In this document: positions 13,301-25,300 of the stretch, piece by piece
Layout of the letters: each line of letters begins with the position of its first letter
How positions within the stretch are numbered: the first letter of the stretch is position 1
Source of the DNA: Siphonodentalium dalli
Taxonomy: Eukaryota; Mollusca; Scaphopoda; Gadilida; Siphonodentaliidae
DNA: 64,000 bases
Reading direction: 5' to 3'
Assembly (NCBI GenBank): GCA_032622095.1
Contig: CP136065.1
Span: 210,404,151 to 210,468,150 of the forward strand
Made by a program: the position numbers and the translations under genes
The notes under the pieces: generated by a model
Seen by the model: only the letters and a program-made list of their open reading frames with translations
Databases searched by the model: none
Told to the model about the DNA's origin: nothing

Positions 13301-16300
13301 GAAGCTTTTGGCGATTTATAATTTTATTCCCGAATTCATTTGTGAGACAGGGGTAATCAGTCTTCAGTACATGACACACATTAACACACGAGCGAGCCGT
13401 TACATGTTGGCATATACTATACACAGATAAATGTTACATTCGGCTGATGGATATAGATGTCAACCTCTGGCGATAGTATCTTTGCATGCCAAAATTAACT
13501 AAAACATATTGTGAGGTTGTCCACCGTTAACATGTCATTGTTAATTTCAATAATGTTCCCAAGAAATCGCCTTCGATGTATCCGGAGTATGATTAATTTG
13601 ATAACTTGGTACGGGTCTACAGACAATTACTTTGTGGATCCATCATTCCACTTCCCCTTTTCAGTTGGTACCCTCTCTTATTTGATTTCTGCAACAGAAT
13701 ACTCAGACTGGTCCCTATATGGGTCATTTAAATTACATAACACACCACTGTTTTGTGCCTGGCCACATGTGCCTGGTCAACTTATATCGCTGCAACGTTG
13801 ATGAAACTCGCTTTACCTTTGATGTTGGTGTAACACGGAGGTGATGTTAAAGGTACTCATCCCGTAAAGAGGGTCCCCATCTCAACAGATTCCAACAACA
13901 ACAATCCGATCAGAGGGTCCTATATTACTATTTCTTTGGCTTTGGGGGTAAAAAATATTTGATTCGAGTCGAGGAACCCATCAAACAAAGCTCAGAGTTA
14001 TTAGATATTGATTTTTGAAAATTCTTATGTTCTCGAGATGAGTACTTATAACTGCCGTCAATTTGGTAACATGCTCGAGATTTTACGCCAAAATTCTATT
14101 CAAACAGACAAGGATGGATAACTTTATAATCAAGTGGTAATAATTGACTACGTACTGGGCCAGTAAGAATTCCCGATAATGAAAAATAATAGATTTCTAA
14201 AATCGATATCTAACAAATCTGAGCTTTGATGGGTGACTTCCTCGACTCGAATCAAATTTTTTTGACCCCCGAAGCCATTGAAATAGTAATTGAGAGGAGT
14301 TTTATCGGGTTGAGTACCTTTAAACATAAAGCCCACAATAGTCCTGAAAGTTTAATTTTTTTGTTGAAAATTATTCAACATATATCGCGATTATCTCGGG
14401 TGTTATCAACATATCCCAAATCCGCAAAAATCCGCTTATTGGAAACTTTGTTACCCAAGATGGCGCCCAACATGCATGGTTGTCTATACTACATCAGTTC
14501 TCGAAATAAGTCATTATACGAAATATTGTGGAATCGGAATTACGCCGTTATACCAGTTTTTGTTACATTAAATGGCTGTCAAAATGGCCGCAACTCCAAG
14601 CCATACCACGAAGAAAGCAATATATTGGATAACTATATTGGAGTGAAAATACATATTGGTAATACACAAGTCGGTTATTAAATATCCTTGCAGATACTCA
14701 CACCATTAAAACTGATCAATCGTAAGGATTTATTGGCCACTGCACCGCAAGTCAAACTTCCAATGATTTACATCTTTAAAGTTTGGGTGTTCTGCTTATC
14801 CAACATTCAACTGTCAGGCCAAAAATAATAATTTCGGGCAAACACACGAACTAATGTTTCACCTCACAGTGCATGGTAGTTTCATTCGGCTTTATGGTTA
14901 ACTATTGAATGTAACGCCGAAATTTAAGTGCATACTCTAGCGGTATAAATACTAGTTATATTTCCGGAATTGTCAACAATCCCGGTGATAAAAAAAACCA
15001 CATACACATATGTCGCAAGGCTTATTATACTGTAAAGAAACACTCATGTCTCCAATTGATCTCAGTAGATCAAAGAGACGGTACATCGTACATTGTATGT
15101 AAGACTAATTTTCATGCTGCTACCAAACCGGTTTCTTAACAGACAATTTTGTTCAAATTACCTCAGTCTCCACTTTACAACTGGAATATGCTACCACGCA
15201 ATGCACACTATTAGTTTTCAGTATATTTTTGCTTGAAAATATCTTACCATTACCACCCACGTAATCGTGCTAAATATCATGTGATCATCGTTTAAGATGT
15301 TATTTCAACGAACATTCACGAAATATTGTTAGTTGTGGCTCTGTGTGTAGCAGTTATGTGTAACATTAGGGAGAAGGAGTAAACGCGGTGATGCGGTTGA
15401 AGAAAACGTAGTAAGTTTTTCGTAGATGTGGCCTTGGTGAATTCAACCAAATATAATTTCCAGGCATAAACACAGTCTCTGTCCCAGAGTAATTAGGCAC
15501 ATTTGGTCAAGTTTAGAACTTATTAAAGATAGTCTATATATATGGTACTCCTTTGTGTTTTAATACATTTAGTTCATTGTATACCGCCGTGCATTCTTGT
15601 GATAAAAGCGAAATATTCGTGTTTTATCACTTGATCTCAGGCAACTATGACTACTATTTTGAGACACGGACAATATGATCTACGCATTTTACCCAGAACC
15701 ATATGAATATCTTTCATACCGTTTTATAGCAGTTACTTTTGAAAGGTTTTATGCTGCAGATATAAAAATAAATGATGATCGGTCACATTCGTGAGACTGC
15801 TCTGAGTACACAAATTTCTGCTTCTAGAAAAAGGTTGCAGCGTCATTACATCCCTACTAACCCCCATTTTATAGCAGTTACTTTTGAAAGGTTTTATGCT
15901 GCAGATATAAAAATAAATGATGATCGGTCAGATTCGTGAGACTGCTCTGAGTACACAAATTTCTGCTTCTAGAAAAAGGTTGCAGCGTCATTACATCCCT
16001 ACTAACTCCCATTTAGCTGTTTAATTACACATATATCACACGATTCAAGATAAGCAGTTCAGATAAAACTGCGTTATTTTTCCGTTTCTGGGCGCCCCAA
16101 AGTCCAGATTTAACCGTTTCATAAGACCCTGATTTCGCTTGCTCTCTCGTGAGATACATTACAGAGAATTCTCTGATCTATTGTGTATCTTATACTCCGC
16201 AAACAGTCTTCCTCGCATAATTCGAGCGTTTGTTCAAATGAATAGGACTAACTATTCAATTTTGGCAGCGTGTAAATTTAATTTGATTTTGTCCATTTTG

Positions 16301-19300
16301 GCGGCCATTTAGGTAAAGACATTCTTTATACAGATATGGTTTACGACTTGTGGATATTTCAATTTATAACGAATTTGGGATTAATTGGAGCAACTGTCGC
16401 AGAATTTCAATATTTTCCTATAGGAATCACTGAACTAAATGGTTTCCCATAGGCGACAGTGTTAACGTTTCGGCCAAATTCACTGAATTGAAGCCTGCAG
16501 GCCATACCAGTGATGCTTACACAGCTAGATTGACACCAGTTGATCACGAAAATGCAAGAAAAATCATAGGTCATGTGTTTACTTTTTTAAATAAATCCCC
16601 AAGTGTACGACAGGGCTATCCCACAGCCAAATTTGATCTGGAAAACCCAGAACTACAGCAGCTAGTTAAATAAATTTCTCGCTCACAAAAATCCATTCCC
16701 CCATTCATTCACCAGTTTAAATTATTTAGATATGATGTACAAATTAAATAAGCGCGATGTCATCCTTCCTTTAATAACGTGTCGCATAACATAACATAAC
16801 ATAACATTTTTATTGACATAATACACCCACGCGGGGCAGTTGTCATAATACAGATAATTTAAACATAAGTCAAGACAATTTCATATAAAATATATATATA
16901 ACATGTATTTGTAACTCAACACTATATTCTCAATTATTTGCGGAAAACTGCCGAACCATGTTACAGATCAGATTGCATATGCACGGGTGTTCAGCCTTCA
17001 TGAGGAATATGAACTTTTCTATTTTTCATCAAAGTTTACGAAAATTGGTTGGTGAACTCCTATTTCAGTGAAAAATCTCTTCCGCAAATGGTTATGTATC
17101 AGGTGAAGGTCATTCTTCAGTTACCTTCACCTTTAGCGGTGTACGGTGTACTCGCTCCCCGACTCTAGAACACATTTAGCTCCCTGATTCCTATAACAAC
17201 AGACATTATGGACGCCATCTTTGAATTTTCACATGAGCCCATTTTTGTAGATTTTGGATATGTTGTTCCTGATATTTTTCCGCGTCGAATGACACCAAAA
17301 TCAATTTGTATCCGACTTCTTCCGGGTTCGACTCTCCTACGACCACACTAGTATACTGATTGTGCGTGTTGTTATATACAACTACCACATACTATGAGTT
17401 TGCATTGCTTCATACGAGCTTAACCCTTTACACAACAAACCGGCCAAAACCGGCCAAATAAAGCTTCAACAGCCTAAAATATCTTCGGTCTGTCTCAATA
17501 GAACCATACAAATATGGATATCATTGGAACCGGCTCCTTGACCACATTGTGATAGTTACAGGTATGCCCTGTGCCAATGCATTCTCTTATATATGCGAGT
17601 CGACCATAGGTCGCCTCGCATATATAAGAGAATGCATTGGCCTAAAAAATATCTTTTTTTAACACTTTTTACCATTTTTTCTTACATTCTTTAACAATTT
17701 TATAATTTTTAATGTGTTAAGCCAATGCATTCTCTTATATATGCGAGGCGACCTATGGTCGACTCGCATATATAAGAGAATTCATTGGCACAGGGCCCTT
17801 CTGTTGGGTAAAGGGTTAAATCAGTGAGTGTGAACACATTCTCATTTCTTACTTTACTTTAAACATATTGTGCCCCATTATATACATATTTTATAGTTAT
17901 CATAACTTTAGTTAGGTACGTCCGATTTAAAAAAAATGTGTTCATATGCTTTCTCACCAAGCACATACAACACATATATACAAAAAATACATATAATCAA
18001 CTATATATACATAGACATTATACCAAAATAGCCATTTTTCACAATCACTACATTAAAGCTCCAATAAATTTTATGTATGCGTAATATGATCTTGATTGCG
18101 CTACCATTTCTGACTATGGTTTTCTTGTTACTTCCTATGTGCTTCGGTTTCGCATGCTATTAGTTAATAGTATGCATTTCTGAATTAACTTGGGCGGATA
18201 TCGAAATGTTTTCCTCTTGTGATAGGTTGTTTAAGTCTTGAGTAATGTTTTTATTTCGGCGATTTTGTCCGTATCTATACAAAATAAACGGATCCCTTGG
18301 CCTCATATAAAGGGCAGTAAGTTTAGATTACTGCCATGTGTATTGGGTATTATATATATAGGTTTCTATATATGTTGTAACTAGATTTATTGAACGAATA
18401 GTCTTCTGTGGTTTCTGGTGAGTGTATTTTGCACTTTGTGCACTTTTGCTGTTTTGTTATGCCTCTGGGGTATATTATACACGGAGCGTGTTCTTTGTGT
18501 TTCGTTCCGCCAGTTTCTCTTTATCTTACCTCACATTAACCATCGTATATTTCATTTTCCCGGTGTGTTATTCGCATGTGTCGCGAACTTTATGTTTCTG
18601 AATTCACTCTCTGCATGTGCTAACACGATTTATCAGGTAGTATGGTGATCTTTCGGGTGGATTCAATTGTCATAAACATTCCGTTCCTCTGTTTCCTAGC
18701 GCGAACACAACAGTCTGTTGTAGATGAGGCAACGATCTGTAGCGAGTGTCGGTGATTACAACCTTAACGCTTCCCCTCTCTACAAAAGTCTGCGATTGAC
18801 TGTGTGTGTGACGCAACGATCTGTAACGAGCGTCGGTGAGTACAACCTTATAGACCTTGAGCTACCATATGGCCACCCTCACCCTGTGCGGATTTTTGCC
18901 GACTATGTTTTTCCGATAGAGGGATGTATTTCACAAATTTTTATGCTTGTTTGCCACTCGGGCGTGGGGGATTTTTCATTTTATAGCGATTTTTATAAAA
19001 CTACTGTGATTTTTTGCGATAAAATCCTTATTGGGGGTAGGGGAAATATTTCTCTCAAAATTAATACTAAAACTGTATGTATCTTCTCAAACTCAGTTTC
19101 ATTCGAACTGAATATAATAAGTGTCTGCGTAGATAGCGTCACATGGGCACCTGACTCGAAATTTTTCTTAAAGTGACACCGATGATATGATTTTTCGTTT
19201 ATTTTGAAGATATATCTGAAAAAGTACAGTGTGTGAACTTACGCATGCATAAAGTGGTTAAACTATGAACAATACCGATGTTTTCATTATTTTACACGAG

Positions 19301-22300
19301 AACATAGACCAGGGCAGTTTTCTATAACATTCCCCACGAGCACATGGATGCATAGAGGTAGTCAATGTTCACAGGTTTCGAGGTCATTGAATCCAAGATG
19401 CGCCAAAATTGAATATCTGACTTGATAAATTTTAATTCGCAATCACTCGGGCAGTTTATGAGATATTAAGTCGTGCGATATGTTATTCTATTGATAATTG
19501 AGTAGTCCTTATTTATAGGTGTGAATAAATTTCATATATTCAAAATGGCCACCGGAAGTAGAAAGTATGACTATTTTTCACTCATATCTTCTAGATCAGT
19601 TTATGCTGTTTGGAACTGGTTGAGGATTGTGACTTTATTTTTGTATTTTTATATTAACTAATCATTGGGGTAATGAAAAAAGCAATTATTGGGATCCTAG
19701 CCCCCTCCGATCCCTCAAAAGTTTGATTTTTACAGAATGGGGTATAAAATTTCACACAAAAATCACAATTGGGTTTCTGGTCAAATTTCAACAAAGAATG
19801 AGCACAACTGTGGAATGTAAGTGAGGAATACCATTATACATGGATACTCCAATTCATAGGAACAAAAGTTGTTACTTTGGATCAAATGGCCACCAAAATG
19901 GCCGCCAAAATATGGAAAATGGTAGATATTGCCTCAGTGTGCCCTGGAATAGCTTACAATTTGTGGTTGATGAATGAAATTTGCTATTCTGCCTTCTATA
20001 CATTGAATACTAACATTGTTACTAACTATTGTAACAAAGACATTACCAGAAATATTGGATTTCACTCTCACAAACGTGACATAAATATCGGCAAAAAATC
20101 TCTTCTCAGGTTTGAACCATTTTTTGCAAGTAAACTGTAACTATCTTTGGCATGAAAGGTGTTTATTGTTTTGATATATCTTAAATGTGTCACATTGAGG
20201 TGTTTAATGACCAAATTACTCAAGGTGGCTTCCAAAATGGCAACTAAATTGGGTAAAAAGTTTATTTTCACATATATCCGGAACATAATTATCTGCTGTT
20301 CCGAGAAGGTAGCAAAGTGTGACTAGTGTTAGTTTATCGACTGACAACTACATGTTATATTATGGTTGTCACTGTATATGAGGCACGATCATTTAATTTT
20401 AAAATTTGCAGTGTACAATTGTGCCGAAAACGTCTTTTGGGATTCTGGCCAAGTTTTTGAAAATAAATGGGCACAACTTTGAAACGGAACCCAGAGGGAC
20501 CATACTATGTGGCTACTCTTGCCCATTAGCATAAACATTTATCAGCTGTTGTCAGGAAAATCGTTAAACATTTCCTCCATTGTGCATAAACGCCACCAAG
20601 GAGGACTCTGATGTGATCTGTATATCAAGTAACATATCATTGAGTTATTGTGGAAAGCGATAGCCACCCAAGGTACACATGTACAACCCACCAGGGTCAT
20701 ACAGTCACTCCAAATACAAATAAACAACATACATATGACAATATAGTCGCTCACTTTATAAACATACACCTCACACATCACCACACAGCCATACTTGTGT
20801 ATATCCCTGCACGCCACACATGACCATACATCTGCCAATAACAATGCATGCACACCAGGTATACCTCCTACACCTGACACATGACCGTATCGTCACTATA
20901 TGTATACGTATTCACCACATTCATGATCACACAGTCAATCATTGTATACCTATTGACCTCACCATTGGCCATACAGTCACTCCATGTGTACCTATGTTCC
21001 ACACCCATGGCCAAATAGCCACTCAAAATATACATATACACCCCACCCATGACCATAGAGTCACTCCATGTATACATATGCACCTCACAAATGGCCATAT
21101 AGTCACACGTGCTATGCATTTACCCCTCACCATGACCATACAACCACTTGGCGTATACCCGTACACATAACAAATGACAATGAGTCACCATATACGCACA
21201 TCAGGTATACTCCTACACCAGACCCATTTCACTCCATGTATACATATTCACCACATTGGTGATCACACGGTCACTCCTTGTACACCTATTCATTTCATTA
21301 ATTGCCACACAGTCACTCCCTGTATACCTATTCACCATACCCATGGCCATATAGCCACTCGATTTATACATATGCAACACACACATGACCCTATGGTCAC
21401 TCCAGGTGTACATATACACATCACCAATGACAATATATTCCTTCCAGGTGTACCAATACTTCTCACACATGATCAGTTATACATTCCAGACTTGTATATA
21501 CACCCCACACATGACTATTCAGTCACTCGCTGTGTACTCATACACGCCATCCATGATCATACAGTTACTCCATGTATACATATACATCCACCAATGACAA
21601 TATACATACACGACATATATAAATATACATCCCACCCATTACCACCATGGCACTCCCTATATACCTACACGCTCGCCAACGACCACCCAGCTATACTCAG
21701 GCATGTATATTCATGACCATGTCAGTCCATCTACACCTATACACATTACACATATTCATCCAACCACTCCCTATTTGTCCATATACCCCACCCATGATCA
21801 CAAGTCATGGACAACACATATTCATCCAACCACTCCCTATTTGTCCATATACCCCACACATGATCACACAGACAACACATGTATACATGTTCACCCACAT
21901 GTGACAATGCAGCCACCACATATACACCTATTCATCCCACCCATGACCATAGTTACTCCATAAATACATAAACAACACATAGATGACATTGTAGCTACTC
22001 CCGTTATATTCACACACAATATCATTGTCCGTACAGCCATATCGTGTTACCCGTACATCCACACATAACCATACAACCATACAGTCACTCCATGTAAACA
22101 TATTCAGCTCACACATTACCATACAGCCACTACTTGTATATATATATATATATCTCACAATGGACATCCCGCTCACGATCATATAGACATTCCTTGTATA
22201 TTTATTCACATCATTCATGACCATAAAATAACTCCATGTATACCTATTCACCTCACCTATGACCATGCAGTAACTCACGGGCTACCATAATGACCTCCCT

Positions 22301-25300
22301 CTTGTATCAAGGTGATCAATTTTATCCCAATGAGCCAAAATAGTCAGAATAGCCACCACATATTATGGTTCATCTTAGTTCCGTTTCAAAGATTCAAAGT
22401 GGCCAGAATGCCAAAAGAGGTTTTCGGCAAAATTCCATAAGCAACTTTAAAATGAATTTGTCTTGCCCCATAAGGAACTGGGACAACCAACAATATTTAG
22501 TAGTCAGTTGATTACCTCACATGCATAATAACCAAGTAAGTTACAATTTGCTAACTTTTCGGAACAGCAGACAATATTGTTCCGGATATATGTGAACAAT
22601 GAACTTTTTACCCAAATTGGTTGCCATTTTGGAAGCCATCTTGAGTAATTTGCTCTATAATGACCTTAGTGTGACACATTTACATTAGACCAAAACGATA
22701 AACACCGTTCATATCAAAGTTAGGTTACAGTTTACTTTTAATAAAAATGGTCCAAACATGAAAAGTTAATTTTTGCCGATATTTATGTCAAGTGTGTGAG
22801 AGTAAAATCCAATATTTCTGGTAATATCAGTGGTTACAATACTAAAAATTAACCAAGGTGAATCAGACATGTTAGTTTTCAATGGATATAAGGCAGAATA
22901 GCCAATTTCATTCATCAACCACAGATTGTAAGCGATTGCAGTGAACGGTGGGGCAATATTTACAATATTTACAATTTTCCATATTTTGGCGGCCATTTTG
23001 GCGGCCATTTTGGCGGCCATTTTGGCGGCCATTTTGATCCAAAGTAACAATTTCGGTTCCAATGACTTGGAATATTCACGGGTAATGGTATGTCTCACTT
23101 ACATAACACAGTTCTGCTCATTCCTTGTTGAAATGTGACTAGAATCCCAATTGTGATTTTTTTTGTGAAATTTTATACCGCTTCCTGTAAAGTCAAATTT
23201 TTGAGGGATCGGGCCTAGGACCCAAAGAATTTCTTACATCATTGCCCCAATGATCAGTTAATATAAACAATACAAAATAAAATCACAATTCTCAACCAGT
23301 TCCAAACAGCAGAAACTGATATAGAAGATATTAGTGAAAAAGTGTCACATTTTCCACTTCCGGTGGCCATTTTGGCGGCCATTTTAAATATATGAATTTA
23401 TTCCTACAAATAAACAAGGAGTACTCAATTATCAATAGAATGGCATATCGCACGACGTAATACTTCATAAACATCCTGAGTAATTGCGAATTGAAATTTA
23501 CCTGGTTAGATATTCAATGTTGGCGGCCATCTTGGATTCAATGACCGATAACTCTATAAAGCCCCCATCGCCAGATGGCAAACAACCGGTAAATTGAAGG
23601 ACTGATATAGTTCTACAAAGATATCATAACCACCAAAAATCCGCATAGGGGGAGGGGGGGGGGGGGTCTACATGCAGCTCAAGCTCTATTAACGCTAATT
23701 CCGCTCTGCTCGCTGCTCCGTGCAACTCCTCGACGTAACGCTTCCACCGGAGTGTGTGAAAACAATCCAACACAAAAGTCTGCTATCCTCAGTGTGTTTG
23801 TGATGTAACGAACACATTAACACTCTATCAGTTTGAAGGTTGGTGTAAATAACGCTCTGTATAGCGAGCATCATTTGGTAAATAACTTAATGTGGTATGA
23901 CCCCACCCCCATTTTCCTTGGTACCCCTGCCCCTTGTATCTAGAGCGTATTCTGCCTGTGTACTATATGTATACAGAAAAATGCAAATAGTGGCGTTTGT
24001 TACATGTATACACATGTATAATATACCTTGCGATTTTTCAGAAGCCCCAAACTTTTAATAATAATAATAATACTACTGACAGTTTTTATAGAGCGCTTAA
24101 CCAATTATACTTAATTGTTCTAAGACGCTAATTACAATTATTACCCTGATGAGCAGTGTGATGAGCCTGTATACTCAGTAACCATCTACTATTCCCCGGG
24201 GACATGGGGAGGTACAGCCACAATGTGGCTAGCATACTAACAAGACCTTTCACTACTCATAACCAGGTACCCTTTTCGACGCATGGGTGGTGAGACACAA
24301 TACGAGCGACCTTGCTCAATGATCATAACCTGGCGACAATTGCACGCCGATCAATTCGGCCAAGCCACTGCTGCGTGAAACTCACATTAACCAGCGGCGG
24401 GTTTCGAACTCACCCAGCTGTGTTGACAGCGAAAACAAGTACGACGCGCTAACCACTGGACCACGGAGCTCCACACAATAAAATACATATTCATGAAAAC
24501 AATGAATCGAATAATTAAAAACTATCGAAATTTAAATCTCGTTACTTCTGTGGCAATTATGATATTTTAATGTTTTGCATTTATCGCACGTGCAAATTTC
24601 CATAATACTGGGAAGGATCAAGCCATACTTCCCAATAGCGCCACTGATTATATATACTTCTTGTCGTTCCAGGTGATTGCATCCACGATGGACGAAAACA
24701 TTCCGTGAGTATAGTGTACCGTATACGACATTTTACTCTTGTCAAAAAGTTACTATAAAACAGTTTTAATTTGACAGTCTATGTAACTTCATCCTGTGCC
24801 ACAACATGTATACATTAAACGGCAAAACGCATCAACATACATGACATATATACTGAAACAGATTGTACTATAAGCTAGAGTTTTTGTGAATTGGCTGCAC
24901 AAAATTATAATTATCCTCTTTAAGGTATATGGTCGACCACTTCTAATAAAATCACTCTTTGTGAAACTCGATTTCGTGACACGTTTGTATCAGTAACCAA
25001 GACATATACGTAAGAAGTGACTGGTGTGCACTATATATAGGTAGCGTCGGAATGGAAAGGGACAAAAAGAGCTAACTCATTGAGTCAGAACAAAATATTC
25101 ATAGCCCAAAAAAAAAAAATTCATAAAAAACCAACAACCAAACGCACAAATGAAAATTTTGCCGAAAATGTAATTATATCTATAGTTGAGCCATGCAGTA
25201 GTTGAAATATATTCTTCTTGGCCATTTAGATACACTCTCTTGAAAAGCAGAAGGTGTTATTAACGCCACCGGTGTATACTGTTGGGCAAATATTAGAAAT

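Larger units (their letters stand above)
19375..23560. mobile_element. Foldback structure: about 1.2-kb inverted arms around a minisatellite
   Basis: The left arm (about 19,375-20,535) and right arm (about 22,325-23,560) are reverse complements along their whole length at roughly 75-85% by eye. Matching landmarks are GTTTGGAACTGGTTGAG-ATTGTGA, the repeated AAAATGGCCGCC blocks, TTGTGGTTGATGAATGAAAT and CTTTGAAACGGAAC. The loop between them is a 42-bp minisatellite. Long inverted arms with tandem repeats recall Foldback-type DNA transposons. No transposase frame was found and the exact ends are uncertain. Confidence 0.75.
7306..24672 (+). other. Intron 1 (17.4 kb), repeat-filled
   Basis: It runs from GTAAGT to CCAG. 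Listed elements occupy much of it. The stretches 7.3-8.1, 8.6-9.8, 11.5-13.8, 14.3-15.7, 17.8-18.1, 18.2-19.4 and 23.6-24.05 kb show no gene that I can support. Near 18.72-18.85 kb there is a short two-copy direct repeat (GCAACGATCTGTA-CGAG). A related sequence at 23.75-23.88 kb, outside the right foldback arm, suggests the arms sit in older repeated DNA. Confidence 0.75.

Noticed and set aside
14226-14681. 151-residue frame
   Set aside because: The first third is the right end of a TTAA-flanked MITE that recurs at 47.8 kb; the rest shows no conserved motif.
16434-16672. Protein-like frame ending near 16,672
   Set aside because: The composition looks plausible, but it has no ATG at the expected place, its first part (CCCATAGGCGACAGTGTTAA) matches repeat DNA at 8.65 kb, and no domain is recognised.
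18724-19176. 150-residue frame on the + strand
   Set aside because: Its start lies in a short direct repeat (GCAACGATCTGTA) and no domain or splice context supports it.
20820-22278. Histidine-rich open frames on both strands
   Set aside because: They follow from the 42-bp unit of the minisatellite; period 14 residues, no signal or domain, overlapping frames on both strands.
24410-24474. Functional tRNA gene on the minus strand
   Set aside because: A-box and B-box-like motifs are present, but the arms do not fold into a clean cloverleaf and the sequence continues into a SINE body with a TTA tail.
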